Positions 36,007 to 44,729 of a stretch of 64,000 nucleotides of DNA are shown here, in pieces. The translations under genes and the position numbers were made by a program. Within the stretch, counting starts at the first letter, position 1; each line of letters starts with the position of its first letter. This DNA is from Cognatiyoonia sediminum (GTDB lineage Bacteria; Pseudomonadota; Alphaproteobacteria; Rhodobacterales; Rhodobacteraceae). The stretch is taken from assembly GCF_900129845.1 (NCBI RefSeq), contig NZ_FQXB01000002.1:186001-250000 (forward strand). The letters run 5' to 3'. Below the pieces are notes generated by a model. It was not told where the DNA came from. It saw only the letters and a program-made list of their open reading frames with translations, and did no database searches.

Positions 36007-36629
36007 TGCAGATCAGAGCGGGCTTTGACGCCAAAGACCAAAGGCGCGCGGCGGAGCTTTATTGGGACGCGTTTGGGGGTAAGCTGGGGCGTGTTTTAGG
36101 ACCTCGGACCAAAGCTTTAGCGTTCTTTGAACGCGTCATACGGGCGGATCATGCGATCTCGGCGTATACTGAGGACGGTACGCTTTTGGGGATTGCGGGA
36201 TTCAAAACACCTAAGGGCGCGTTAGCCGATGGATCGTTTCGCGACATGCGGGCGGTTTATGGTCTGTTGGGCGCAAGCTGGCGCGTCGGTCTTATCGCGC
36301 TACTTGAAAGGGATGTTGAGAATAAGAGCTTTCTGATGGACGGGATTTTTGTATCCGATGAATCCCGCGGTCAGGGTGTTGGAACGCAGCTTTTGGATGC
36401 CGTCAGGCGAGAGGCGGAGCGGCGCGGCTATCGCTCTGTCCGGTTAGATGTCATTGATACCAATCCGCGAGCCAAGGCCCTCTATCTTAGAAATGGCTTC
36501 GTCGAAAAAGGGACGCAAGAGTTAGGGCCGCTGCGCCATATCTTTGGATTTAAGAGCGCCGCCCGAATGGTCGCGCCTGTGAAGCCAGAAGCGAACCTTG
36601 CGAAAAGTGAACCGAGCGGTTTAGAATAA
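36006..36629 (+). CDS. GNAT family N-acetyltransferase
   Basis: 207 residues. Acetyl-CoA-binding motif DESRGQGVGTQLL (about residues 119-131) and DTNPRAKALYLRNGF are typical GNAT segments. Substrate unknown. Coupled to moeA by TAATG, so it is the last gene of the Mo-cofactor transcript. Confidence 0.88.
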   Translation: MQIRAGFDAKDQRRAAELYWDAFGGKLGRVLGPRTKALAFFERVIRADHAISAYTEDGTLLGIAGFKTPKGALADGSFRDMRAVYGLLGASWRVGLIALLERDVENKSFLMDGIFVSDESRGQGVGTQLLDAVRREAERRGYRSVRLDVIDTNPRAKALYLRNGFVEKGTQELGPLRHIFGFKSAARMVAPVKPEANLAKSEPSGLE

Positions 36630-36642
36630 CCCACCACCTAAC

Positions 36643-36652
36643 GGAGATCTCC
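36643..36652 (+). promoter_or_regulatory. Palindromic ribosome binding site of the TetR gene
   Basis: GGAGATCTCC is a perfect 10-bp palindrome that contains the GGAG ribosome binding site and ends directly before the ATG at 36653. A short hairpin or protein-binding site here could limit translation or allow autoregulation. Confidence 0.35.
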
Positions 36653-37279
36653 ATGCCAGACGGTTCAGTGGCCGTTAAGAAGGGTCGAAAGTTCGACCAA
36701 GTCCTCGCCGGAGCCCGCGATGTGTTTATGTCGCGCGGGTTTGAGGGCGCATCTGTCGATGAGATTGCAAAGCAAGCGGGCGTGTCGAAGGCCACGCTAT
36801 ATAGCTATTTTCCTGACAAGAAGCTGCTGTTTATGGAGGTGGCGAAATCAGAATGTTCGAAACAGGCTGAGGAAATCCTGGCTGAAACTTCGGACGATGA
36901 TCCGCTGGAAGAAGTGTTGTTGCAGATCGCAAACCGTTTTGTGGCGTTCATCACATCCGATTTCGGCCAGCGCGTGTTTCGGATTTGCGTTGCCGAAAGT
37001 GATCGGTTTCCCGAACTCGGTCAGGCTTTTTACGAAAGCGGCCCGATGCTGATGCGGGGGCATATGATCGAGCTTTTGCACGCTGCCCAGGATCGCGGTG
37101 AGGTTGAGATTGATGATTTTCAACTGGCGTCTGATCAGTTTGCGGAGCTTTGCAAGGCGGATTTGCACCCTCGGATGGTATTTAGCGTATCGCGGACATT
37201 CACCAAGGAAGAAACCAGTCGTGTTGCGAACGGGGCTGTGAAGACGTTCCTTGCGCGGTATCAAGCGCCGCGAAGCTGA
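36653..37279 (+). CDS. TetR/AcrR family transcriptional regulator
   Basis: 208 residues. N-terminal DNA-binding domain with helix-turn-helix (SVDEIAKQAGVSKATLYSYFPDKKLLF, about residues 33-59) and a C-terminal AefR-like ligand domain. Target genes are not evident; it may control itself or the neighbouring serine hydrolase, with which it ends convergently (19-nt overlap). Confidence 0.92.
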   Translation: MPDGSVAVKKGRKFDQVLAGARDVFMSRGFEGASVDEIAKQAGVSKATLYSYFPDKKLLFMEVAKSECSKQAEEILAETSDDDPLEEVLLQIANRFVAFITSDFGQRVFRICVAESDRFPELGQAFYESGPMLMRGHMIELLHAAQDRGEVEIDDFQLASDQFAELCKADLHPRMVFSVSRTFTKEETSRVANGAVKTFLARYQAPRS

Positions 37280-38325
37280 GCGATTCCTTCGAAAATTCTA
37301 AGCTCTTCCTCCGCGAATTCGTCGCTTTCGTCTTCGATTTCTGCGCCGTTCAGCCCGTAAGCGAAGGCTGTTTCGGTTTCGCAGTCGAACCAAACGCCGC
37401 CTTTGAAACCGTAGGCTGTACCGAAGTGGCCGATAATGCGGTTGGGGTAGAAGGCAGGTTGGTCGAAAATTTGGAGGCCGAAGCCGTATTGGCCGAACAC
37501 ACCACCTAGGGTGTCGCCCGGTGTTTCTTTGGCCGACCAGAGCGCGGTTTGATCCTTTGATGTGCGCAGTGATTTTGCGAGTGCAAGCAAACCCTCCATC
37601 GAGGTGCGATACCCGCCTTGTGGCGAGAAGGCCCAGGTGGTTTCAATAGGTTGATAGGGTGCCATTGGTTTGGGCCATTGGACACCGGTTTCAGCTACGT
37701 TCTGGTCGATTTGTGGAAGGAATTTCGGGCCATCGCGCCGATAAGTTGGCGAGGCGCTCGCTCTGCGGTCTGCGGGAACACCTGACCAGTTGAAACCGCC
37801 GATGATACCAAAGTTTGCGAGAGCTGCCTCCGCCACTTTATCAAAGCGCTGCCCTGACACCGCTTCGGTTGCGGCGGCGAGCAGGACATAACCCAAGTTG
37901 CTGTAAGAGAAATACGTTCCAGGTGGGTTGGGCCAGAAGCATTCGGTGTAGTTCACTTGTGACAGCCGATCAGGGATTTTGCTGAGGTCTATATCCTTCA
38001 AACCTGCGGTGTGAGAGGCGATCATCCCGATGGTGATGGGTGTTTCGGGATGATGTGGGTGACGAATTGTCCACCCCAGTAGGTTTGAAATGTCGGCATA
38101 GAGCGGGTCAGACAGATGTGCCTCGTCCGCAGCATGTAGAAATGCTCGCGCTGTGATGATTTTGGAGATCGATGCGACGCGGAACATTGTTTGCGTGTCG
38201 ACCTCAATGCCCTTGGCGGTTTGGGAGGCGTAGACGTCTCGCCCTGTTCGAGACACTGCGAGACCGCAAAAAGCAAAAGGCCCGATACAAGTTCGGGCCA
38301 ATTTATCAATTCCAGTTTGGATCAA
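37261..38325 (-). CDS. Serine hydrolase of the beta-lactamase / DD-peptidase family
   Basis: 354 residues. Active-site SxxK is in [10 protein letters not shown] (about residues 50-59), the YxN motif in YFSYSNLGY, and a C-terminal [11 protein letters not shown] stands for the KTG-like triad. Intracellular or exported is unclear: no good signal peptide is seen. The TTG start overlaps the stop of the formaldehyde dehydrogenase gene (TTGA), but that region also encodes a rho-independent terminator (38279-38299), so a later start (GTG 38256) is possible though it would cut into the first beta strand. Confidence 0.8.
   Translation of the reverse strand: MIQTGIDKLARTCIGPFAFCGLAVSRTGRDVYASQTAKGIEVDTQTMFRVASISKIITARAFLHAADEAHLSDPLYADISNLLGWTIRHPHHPETPITIGMIASHTAGLKDIDLSKIPDRLSQVNYTECFWPNPPGTYFSYSNLGYVLLAAATEAVSGQRFDKVAEAALANFGIIGGFNWSGVPADRRASASPTYRRDGPKFLPQIDQNVAETGVQWPKPMAPYQPIETTWAFSPQGGYRTSMEGLLALAKSLRTSKDQTALWSAKETPGDTLGGVFGQYGFGLQIFDQPAFYPNRIIGHFGTAYGFKGGVWFDCETETAFAYGLNGAEIEDESDEFAEEELRIFEGIAQLRGA
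38279..38299 (-). terminator. Rho-independent terminator of the formaldehyde dehydrogenase gene, inside the next gene
   Basis: GGCCCGA-ACTTGTA-TCGGGCC hairpin (7-bp stem) followed on the minus strand by TTTTGCTTTTT. It lies 23 nt after the stop of the gene at 38322, and within the first codons of the serine hydrolase frame. Confidence 0.75.
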
Positions 38326-39434
38326 TATACCACAACAGAGCGGATCGATTTGCCTGCATGCATCAAATCAAAACCTGAATTGATATCATCCAGTGACATT
38401 GTGTGGGTGATCATAGGGTCAATCTCGATCTTGCCGTCCATGTACCAATCGACGATTTTTGGAACGTCTGTCCGGCCACTTGCGCCGCCAAAGGCTGTCC
38501 CGCGCCAGCTACGGCCGGTGACCAATTGGAACGGACGGGTGCTAATCTCGGCACCTGCGGGAGCCACACCGATGATGATGCTTTCGCCCCATCCCTTGTG
38601 GGCGGCTTCGAGCGCGGTGCGCATGACGCCAACGTTGCCAGTCGCGTCGAATGTGTAATCTCCACCACCACCGGTGAGCTCAACAAGATGACCAACGAGA
38701 TCGCCGGAAACTTCGGTTGGGTTCACAAAATCGGTCATGCCGAATTTCGTCGCCATTGGCACTTTGTCAGGGTTGATGTCGACACCAACGATCTGATCCG
38801 CACCTGCAAGGCGCAGACCTTGGATCACGTTCAAACCAATGCCGCCCAAGCCAAAGACAATCGCGCGGCTACCGATTTCGACTTTCGCGGTATTGATGAC
38901 CGCACCGATGCCGGTGGTGACACCGCAGCCGATGTAGCAAATCTTATCGAACGGGGCGTCTTGGCGCACCTTGGCTAACGCGATTTCAGGCAGTACCGTG
39001 TGGTTCGAAAACGTCGAGCAGCCCATGTAGTGCAAGATCGGTGTGCCATCGAGCATGGAGAAACGGCTCGTTCCGTCGGGCATAACGCCCTGCCCTTGTG
39101 TCGCACGGATCGACTGGCACAAGTTGGTCTTTGGGTTCAGGCAGTAGTCGCATTCGCGGCACTCTGGCGTGTAAAGCGGAATGACGTGATCGCCGGGTTG
39201 AAGGGATGTAACGCCCTCGCCAACTTCCAAGACAACACCTGCGCCTTCGTGTCCGAGGATCGCTGGGAACAGGCCTTCGGGGTCTGCGCCGGATAATGTG
39301 AATTCGTCCGTGTGACAGATACCCGTCGCTTTAATCTCGACAAGAACCTCACCCGCTTTTGGGCCGTCGAGGTTCACTTCCATCACTTCAAGTGGTTTGC
39401 CCGCTTCAAGAGCAACAGCCGCACGTGTCCGCAT
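38322..39434 (-). CDS. S-(hydroxymethyl)glutathione dehydrogenase / class III alcohol dehydrogenase
   Basis: 370 residues; oxidises the glutathione adduct of formaldehyde with NAD. Catalytic zinc ligands GICHTDE (Cys40) and GHEGAG; structural zinc cysteines [15 protein letters not shown]; Rossmann [12 protein letters not shown]. Class III size and sequence. Detoxifies formaldehyde from one-carbon or methylated compounds, common substrates for marine roseobacters. Confidence 0.95.
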   Translation of the reverse strand: MRTRAAVALEAGKPLEVMEVNLDGPKAGEVLVEIKATGICHTDEFTLSGADPEGLFPAILGHEGAGVVLEVGEGVTSLQPGDHVIPLYTPECRECDYCLNPKTNLCQSIRATQGQGVMPDGTSRFSMLDGTPILHYMGCSTFSNHTVLPEIALAKVRQDAPFDKICYIGCGVTTGIGAVINTAKVEIGSRAIVFGLGGIGLNVIQGLRLAGADQIVGVDINPDKVPMATKFGMTDFVNPTEVSGDLVGHLVELTGGGGDYTFDATGNVGVMRTALEAAHKGWGESIIIGVAPAGAEISTRPFQLVTGRSWRGTAFGGASGRTDVPKIVDWYMDGKIEIDPMITHTMSLDDINSGFDLMHAGKSIRSVVVY

Positions 39435-39556
39435 TCCAAAACCTTCCTATGTTCTTTGCGACAAAGGTTCCGCGAAGTGCCGATCAATTTCAACTGATTT
39501 AGTGCGCACAGCTGGGACGGCTTGAGCTGGAACCCTATCTTTTTCATAATGTAGAG

Positions 39557-39820
39557 ATGAAACGCTTGGCCATCCTCCTCTTTTGCGTCGCCTGTGCGCC
39601 GACAACCGCCATCCTGCCACCAGCAAGCGAGGATACCTGTAATGCCGCGGCCCATGCTGGCTTGATTGGGCAACCTGATACGGATCTGGAGCGCGTGCTT
39701 ATCCTCGGACCGGTGCGGGTTATTAGGCCGGATTCAGTAGTGACAGCGGATTTCCTCGCCGAGCGGATCAACTTCGTCATAGACGAAAGCGGTACCATTA
39801 CAGCAATCAGGTGTGGGTGA
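39557..39820 (+). CDS. Peptidase inhibitor I78 family lipoprotein
   Basis: 87 residues: N-terminal signal with CVAC lipobox-like end (Cys13) and a compact domain DTCNAAAHAGLIGQPDTDLE, GPVRVIRPDSVVTADFLAERINFVID, ending IRCG. The order Cys, AGLIGQP, RVIRP, terminal Cys matches the I78 inhibitor family (serine protease inhibitors). A strong hairpin follows 5 nt after its stop. Confidence 0.85.
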   Translation: MKRLAILLFCVACAPTTAILPPASEDTCNAAAHAGLIGQPDTDLERVLILGPVRVIRPDSVVTADFLAERINFVIDESGTITAIRCG

Positions 39821-39825
39821 AGTTA

Positions 39826-39894
39826 AGCGAATGCGCTCGGAACCACGGCTTGGGTGGGGGCAAATAAAATCGCGATCCCGAGCTAGCATTCGCT
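39826..39894 (+). other. Bulged hairpin after the I78 inhibitor gene
   Basis: Left arm 39826-39840 (AGCGAATGCGCTCGG) pairs with right arm 39878-39894 over 15 bp, interrupted by a 2-nt bulge (TA). Loop 37 nt. There is no T-run, so it is not a standard terminator; 46 nt separate it from the DUF2794 gene. Confidence 0.65.
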
Positions 39895-39940
39895 ATGTAT
39901 ACTAGATGATGTTGGAGTCTGGCAGGGTTGCGAAGCGCCA

Positions 39941-40360
39941 ATGTCAGGGACTAGGTCATTTCAGGGCATGATCGTGGCAGAGCTTGCTAAACCGCGCAAA
40001 AACAGCAAATGTTTTGGAATGACGATCCAACCTCCCATTCCATTTGTCGCTAAGGGCCAAGAGCAAGTGGCCTTTCATCGAACTGAGCTTGCACCGATTC
40101 TGGGGCTATATGGCCGTATGGTTGCAGCCGGTGAATGGCGTGATTATGGCATCAGCAATTTGCGAGAGGTTGCGGTGTTTTCCGTGTTTCGCCGCACGGC
40201 TGAGCATCCTTTGTACCGGATCGAGAAGCGGCCGAAACTGCGGTTGAAGCAGGGGCAATACGCTGTTGTGGGGATGGACGGCCGTATTTTGAAGCGCGGG
40301 AATGATCTGCGTCAGGTCTTACGGGTTTTAGAGCGCAAACTGATCCGAGCTGTGGACTAA
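39941..40360 (+). CDS. DUF2794 family protein
   Basis: 139 residues. Core segments VAFHRTELAPILGLYGRMVAAGEWRDYGI, VAVFSVFRRTAEHPLYRIEKRP and LRQVLRVLERKL match DUF2794, a small cytoplasmic family in Alphaproteobacteria. Function unknown. ATG at 39941; an internal ATG at 39968 is an alternative. Ends with a 4-nt convergent overlap with the NlpC/P60 gene. Confidence 0.85.
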   Translation: MSGTRSFQGMIVAELAKPRKNSKCFGMTIQPPIPFVAKGQEQVAFHRTELAPILGLYGRMVAAGEWRDYGISNLREVAVFSVFRRTAEHPLYRIEKRPKLRLKQGQYAVVGMDGRILKRGNDLRQVLRVLERKLIRAVD

Positions 40361-41181
40361 GAAATCCTCTTATGGGCTATCATTTGCCCATCGCCTTGCG
40401 CTTCGATCCTGAGTTTGGCTTGTTCTAACGGTTCGTAGCGGCATGCCATGTGATGCGCATTGGCGTGCAGCATAACGTCTTCATCGACCATGATCCCAAC
40501 ATGTCCGTTCCAGAACATGAGGTCTCCGCGTTGGGGTTTGGAGTCTGAGGCGAGATGTGTTCCAAAGTGGTCTCTTTGCAGGTCACTATCGGCGGGAACA
40601 ACCAACCCGCAGGCGGTGAAGGCTTCGGCAATAAGACCCGAGCAATCAACGCCACGCGTGGAATTTCCGCCCCAGAGGTACGGCACTCCGAAAAACAGCT
40701 GAGCCGCCGCGACGGGATCCGTCAAAGGGCGGTCCAATGGGCGCAGGTGGGCTTTGGGGATGAAGCCGGCGTCGGTTTCGAAGTATTTTCTGCGCTCATC
40801 AAGGACGGTGACACCGGCACGGAATGGGAGTGACGAAACGGTGGAGCCTTTCAAATCCTCGGCTTCATAGCCGTGGGTGGCGGCAGTGCAGACGAAATGT
40901 GTCTTGCCTATGTATTCTGACACTTGGGCTTCGCCGACGTAACCGACGTAGCCAGTTGCGCATTCGATGAACGCCCAACCTTTGTGGACGTCCAGCGTTA
41001 GGATTTTTTCGCCTCTGAGAAGCTGCCGATCCCGCGCGCCGTTTGGAGCGGCGCAAAGGTCAGCGACTTCGGTGATCACCTGCTCCGGTGTGCCGCCGGT
41101 GAGTATTACGCCGTCCGGTGGATTGGCCATCCCGCGTTTGGCCACGCGATCATTGGCAGGTGTGAGGCGGCGGTCGGTCAC
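40357..41181 (-). CDS. C40 family peptidase (SH3 plus NlpC/P60)
   Basis: 274 residues: bacterial SH3-like domain (about residues 20-130) then an NlpC/P60 domain with catalytic Cys in STRGVDCSGLIAEAF and His in GHVGIMVDEDVMLHANAH. Splits peptide links of peptidoglycan-type substrates. No signal peptide, so it may act on cytoplasmic muropeptides. The GTG start overlaps the aminopeptidase stop (GTGA), pairing two peptide-degrading enzymes in one operon. Confidence 0.9.
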   Translation of the reverse strand: MTDRRLTPANDRVAKRGMANPPDGVILTGGTPEQVITEVADLCAAPNGARDRQLLRGEKILTLDVHKGWAFIECATGYVGYVGEAQVSEYIGKTHFVCTAATHGYEAEDLKGSTVSSLPFRAGVTVLDERRKYFETDAGFIPKAHLRPLDRPLTDPVAAAQLFFGVPYLWGGNSTRGVDCSGLIAEAFTACGLVVPADSDLQRDHFGTHLASDSKPQRGDLMFWNGHVGIMVDEDVMLHANAHHMACRYEPLEQAKLRIEAQGDGQMIAHKRIS

Positions 41182-42545
41182 AGATTCAGCATTTTGGGTA
41201 GAGCATCCAGAACCGCACGAGCGCCCATGCCGACGCCGCCTTTTGGACGGGCCGGGGCAGAGGACGGTTGCCAGCCGTAGATATCGAAGTGCATGTATCT
41301 GGCGTCTACAAAGCGCCGCAAGAAAAGTGCCGCAGTGATACTGCCCGCAAAGCCGCCTTTAGGCGCATTGTCGAGGTCGGCGATTCCGGGCTCGATCATG
41401 CTTTCGTACGGATCATGGAACGGCATCCGCCACACGGGATCAGCCACCTTTGCGGCGCTTTCGGCGAGAGCTGAGGCGTCTGCGTCGTGGTCGGTGTAAA
41501 ACGGGGAGAGGTCAGGTCCGACGGCAACGCGTGCGGCACCTGTCAGGGTGGCCATAGAGATCACGAGGTCTGGGCTGTCTTCATCCGCATAGGTGAGCGC
41601 GTCGGCAAGGACCAGACGGCCTTCGGCGTCGGTGTTGTTGATCTCAACGGTGAGGCCCTTGCGGGAGGTCAGAATATCCTGCGGCCGGAAAGCGTTGCCA
41701 TCGATGCTGTTTTCAACAGCGGGGATTAGGACGCGAAGCTGGATCGGCATCTTGGTCGCCATGATCATATGAGCGAGGCCCAGAACGGTGGCCGCGCCGC
41801 CCATATCCTTTTTCATCAATCCCATTGACCCGCCGGGTTTGATGTTGAGGCCACCTGTGTCAAAGCAGACGCCTTTTCCCACGAGTGTGAGCTTTGGCCC
41901 GCTGTCCCCCCATCTCATGTCGATCAAACGCGGTGGGCTTATTGAAGCGCGCCCGACGGTGTGGATCATGGGGAAGTTTTGGGCGATCAGATCGTCGCCT
42001 TCGATAATAGAGATCGTTGCGCCATGTCTTTGCGCAAGCTCCGAAGCCGAATTTGCGAGCTCTACCGGCCCCATGTCGCTTGCTGGCGTGTTGATGAGGT
42101 CGCGCGTCAGGCACTCGCCTTCAGCAATGGCCTCCAGTGCTTGGGCATTCACACCAGTCGGTGCGATCAGATTGGGGTGTGTGGTGGGTGTTCCGGCATA
42201 ACGTGTGAAGCTGTAGGCAGAAAGGAGCCAGGCCAGCGCAAATTCGTTTGCCGCCTCGTCATCTAAATCTGTTGCCAGCTGATACGTACCGTCTGGCAAT
42301 GATTTGCTCCCACCGCCAAGTGCGAACCTTGAACGTGCTTGCGCCGCGGCTGTGCCCGAGCCGATTAATGCGCAGTCGGTTTGTCCATCCGCCCCGGGAA
42401 CGAGGAGCGTCTTTCCGAGCGCGCCTTCAAAGCCGGTATTCGCTGCCCATGCCTGCGCACTTTCAGGGGCTGCAGAAATATCCCCCTTAGGCACGACATA
42501 GATCGGGATGGCTGTATGGGTGGGGGTGGCGAATTTGGCGGTCAT
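41178..42545 (-). CDS. Leucyl aminopeptidase family protein (M17)
   Basis: 455 residues, zinc aminopeptidase. Metal-binding motifs KGVCFDTGGLNIKPGGSM and NTDAEGRLVLADAL (M17 signature) are intact, with the catalytic lysine/arginine surroundings. ATG 42545 with AAGGA upstream; the open frame to 42593 is not supported. Probably processes peptides released by the NlpC/P60 protein encoded next (inference). Confidence 0.93.
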   Translation of the reverse strand: MTAKFATPTHTAIPIYVVPKGDISAAPESAQAWAANTGFEGALGKTLLVPGADGQTDCALIGSGTAAAQARSRFALGGGSKSLPDGTYQLATDLDDEAANEFALAWLLSAYSFTRYAGTPTTHPNLIAPTGVNAQALEAIAEGECLTRDLINTPASDMGPVELANSASELAQRHGATISIIEGDDLIAQNFPMIHTVGRASISPPRLIDMRWGDSGPKLTLVGKGVCFDTGGLNIKPGGSMGLMKKDMGGAATVLGLAHMIMATKMPIQLRVLIPAVENSIDGNAFRPQDILTSRKGLTVEINNTDAEGRLVLADALTYADEDSPDLVISMATLTGAARVAVGPDLSPFYTDHDADASALAESAAKVADPVWRMPFHDPYESMIEPGIADLDNAPKGGFAGSITAALFLRRFVDARYMHFDIYGWQPSSAPARPKGGVGMGARAVLDALPKMLNL

Positions 42546-42596
42546 GGCGGCGTCCTTTTTTTCGAAATCTAAAGACCGCGTACCGGACGACAACCC

Positions 42597-43016
42597 TCAA
42601 TTTTCGTCGAAGACCCGCCAGATAGTTTCGACAGACGCGTCCAAACAGCGATCAATCCGTTGGAACGTGGCAGACATTGTGACGGCATTCTCAGTAGTGA
42701 CTGCCCCGCGAAACGCCTCAACGGCTGCTGAAAGAGACGTCAAACCCGCGCCATCGCTGATCTTGTGCAAGCGTCGCGCTAATGGGCGCAGGTCTTCCAA
42801 CTGAGATTCGGACCATAGAAGCCGCAGTCTTTCGATTTTTGCAGCCATATCTTCGAGCGCGGCAAAAACCACATCCTCTGCAACGTCCGGCCCCCGACTG
42901 CATAGGAGAGCGGTGAAATCACTCATGTCGATTTCGCACTCACAAGGTATGTTGAGGGGAACGACGGGCCGAAGATGAGAGCGGTCTAATCTAGCGTGGG
43001 CAACATTTGTTTTCAT
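42597..43016 (-). CDS. HPt-like conserved hypothetical protein
   Basis: 139 residues from ATG 43016. The C-terminal ~100 residues (FTALLCSRGPDVAEDVVFAALEDMAAKI.., LRPLARRLHKISDGAGLTSL) are helical and resemble a histidine-phosphotransfer helical bundle with a His (RRLHKI) at the expected place, but the match is loose. A start at 42926 is an alternative. Similar proteins are common in the order; function unknown. Confidence 0.65.
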   Translation of the reverse strand: MKTNVAHARLDRSHLRPVVPLNIPCECEIDMSDFTALLCSRGPDVAEDVVFAALEDMAAKIERLRLLWSESQLEDLRPLARRLHKISDGAGLTSLSAAVEAFRGAVTTENAVTMSATFQRIDRCLDASVETIWRVFDEN

Positions 43017-43471
43017 GCAGACGGTGGTAGATGAAGGCGGTTTGAACTTTGTTGAAGTCCCAGAACTTTGTCGTTCAAACTTCACTGAAGTCTTAGGTTC
43101 TCGCCGTCAAATATTCGGAACGAAGCCTTACTTTGAGCAAGATCCAATCAGCGCCGTACGGGGTAAGGCCAAAGAAAAACGGGGTGCCCTAGGGCACCCC
43201 ATTGTCAACACTCGTCAAAAACTTGTGTGTGGCTATCGGCAGCGTATCCCAGCAAATCAACGTGCCCCCAGGCCCACTGGTCGGGTGCTACACATAACAA
43301 AAAATGATTAAGTCCACCCGACTCGGAACATACCACGGGTTGAAGCAAATGCGACCAGAAAACGTCAAAATAAAGGCAAATACTACCCTAGGGTGTATTT
43401 TCGGCTTCTATCGAGAACCAGAACGAACGGTTTTTGCGCTACTGTCTCAAACTTGGAAACAATATTGCGAC
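43017..43471 (-). other. Gene-free stretch with palindromes, possible sRNA or asd 3' UTR
   Basis: 455 nt with no convincing coding frame. On the minus strand it contains a stem GTCGGGTG/CACCCGAC (43284-43291 and 43314-43321, loop 22 nt), a palindrome ACCCTAGGGT (43385-43394) and ends in the terminator at 43181-43200. This could be a long 3' UTR of asd or an independent small RNA; I cannot assign it to a known RNA family. Confidence 0.4.
43181..43200 (-). terminator. Rho-independent terminator downstream of asd
   Basis: GGGGTGCCCTAGGGCACCCC is a perfect 20-bp palindrome followed on the minus strand by GTTTTTCTTT. It is 270 nt after the asd stop, suggesting that either the asd transcript has a long tail or a separate small RNA ends here. 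Confidence 0.8.
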
Positions 43472-44494
43472 TCACCCCTTCTTGAGGCACCGCTGCCCTA
43501 GCACTTCGGCAATTTGAACGGCGTTGAGCGCGGCGCCTTTGCGAAGGTTGTCAGAAACGCACCACATATTAAGTCCGTTTTCGATCGTGGAATCCTGGCG
43601 AATACGACTGATGAACGTTGCATAGTCACCGACACATTCAACTGGAGTGACGTATCCGCCGTCTTCCCGCTTATCGATCACCATGATGCCGGGGGCTTCG
43701 CGTAGAATGTCGCGCGCTTCATCCTCATCAAGGAAATCTTCGAATTCGATATTGATCGCTTCGGAATGGCCTACGAAAACCGGTACGCGCACGCATGTTG
43801 CCGTCACTTTGATGGACGGATCGACGATTTTTTTCGTCTCTGCCACCATCTTCCATTCTTCTTTGGTGGTGCCATCTTCCATGAAGACGTCGATATGCGG
43901 GATCACGTTAAAGGCGATCTGTTTCTGGAACTTTTTCGCGGGAACATCATCGGTCGGATTATACATCGATTTCGTCTGATCCCAGAGTTCATCCATGCCT
44001 TCTTTGCCTGCGCCAGAAACAGACTGGTAGGTCGAAACAACAACCCGCTTGATCTTGGCACGGTCGTGCAGCGGCTTCAGCGCAACAACCATCTGAGCTG
44101 TGGAGCAATTCGGGTTCGCGATGATGTTTTTGTTCTTATAACCTTCAATCGCATCCGCGTTCACTTCGGGAACGATCAACGGCACGTCAGGGTCATAGCG
44201 GTAGAGAGAGCTGTTATCGATCACGACACAACCAGCCGCAGCAGCTTTTGGAGCGTATTTCTTTGTGGCGTCCGATCCGACCGCAAATAGGGCCATGTCC
44301 CAACCTGAGAAATCGAATGTGTCCAGGTCCTGAGTCACCAAAGTCTTTTCTCCGAAACTCACTTCGGACCCAAGAGAGCGACGGCTCGCAAGTGCCGCAA
44401 TCTCGTCGACCGGGAATTCGCGCTCAGCCAAGATGTTGAGCATTTCGTGACCAACGTTCCCAGTGGCACCCACAATAGCGATTCTATAACCCAT
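43472..44494 (-). CDS. asd: Aspartate-semialdehyde dehydrogenase
   Basis: 340 residues; reduces aspartyl phosphate to aspartate semialdehyde, the branch point to lysine (see lysA), threonine and methionine. NADP-binding GATGNVGHEML, catalytic Cys in NPNCSTAQ (Cys130), and GAGKEG are visible. AGGAG precedes the ATG at 44494. Confidence 0.96.
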   Translation of the reverse strand: MGYRIAIVGATGNVGHEMLNILAEREFPVDEIAALASRRSLGSEVSFGEKTLVTQDLDTFDFSGWDMALFAVGSDATKKYAPKAAAAGCVVIDNSSLYRYDPDVPLIVPEVNADAIEGYKNKNIIANPNCSTAQMVVALKPLHDRAKIKRVVVSTYQSVSGAGKEGMDELWDQTKSMYNPTDDVPAKKFQKQIAFNVIPHIDVFMEDGTTKEEWKMVAETKKIVDPSIKVTATCVRVPVFVGHSEAINIEFEDFLDEDEARDILREAPGIMVIDKREDGGYVTPVECVGDYATFISRIRQDSTIENGLNMWCVSDNLRKGAALNAVQIAEVLGQRCLKKG

Positions 44495-44729
44495 GACCGG
44501 CTCCTGTTCAGACGAAGGCGTCTTACAGCGCTCAATTGTTAATGAAAAGGGCGTCGAACCATGAAGTGAACCGTTAATTTTTGCGGCGATTGTTACACAC
44601 CACGAAACAGTATGAATGGATCGAGAGCATTGGGGTCGCTTTGCCTTAATTTGGTCTCATTTTGTTGACGCGCGGCCCTGACGGCTGGCAAAAACGCCGT
44701 GTTGTTACTCAGTTTCTGGTTTATTTCCC

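Noticed and set aside
43015-43311. 98-codon plus-strand frame in the asd downstream gap
   Set aside because: It crosses the perfect palindromic terminator of the opposite strand and shows no recognisable domain or binding site.
43200-43400. 6S RNA or tmRNA
   Set aside because: I could not match the conserved central bubble of 6S RNA or the tRNA-like ends of tmRNA by eye; left as an unassigned candidate transcript.
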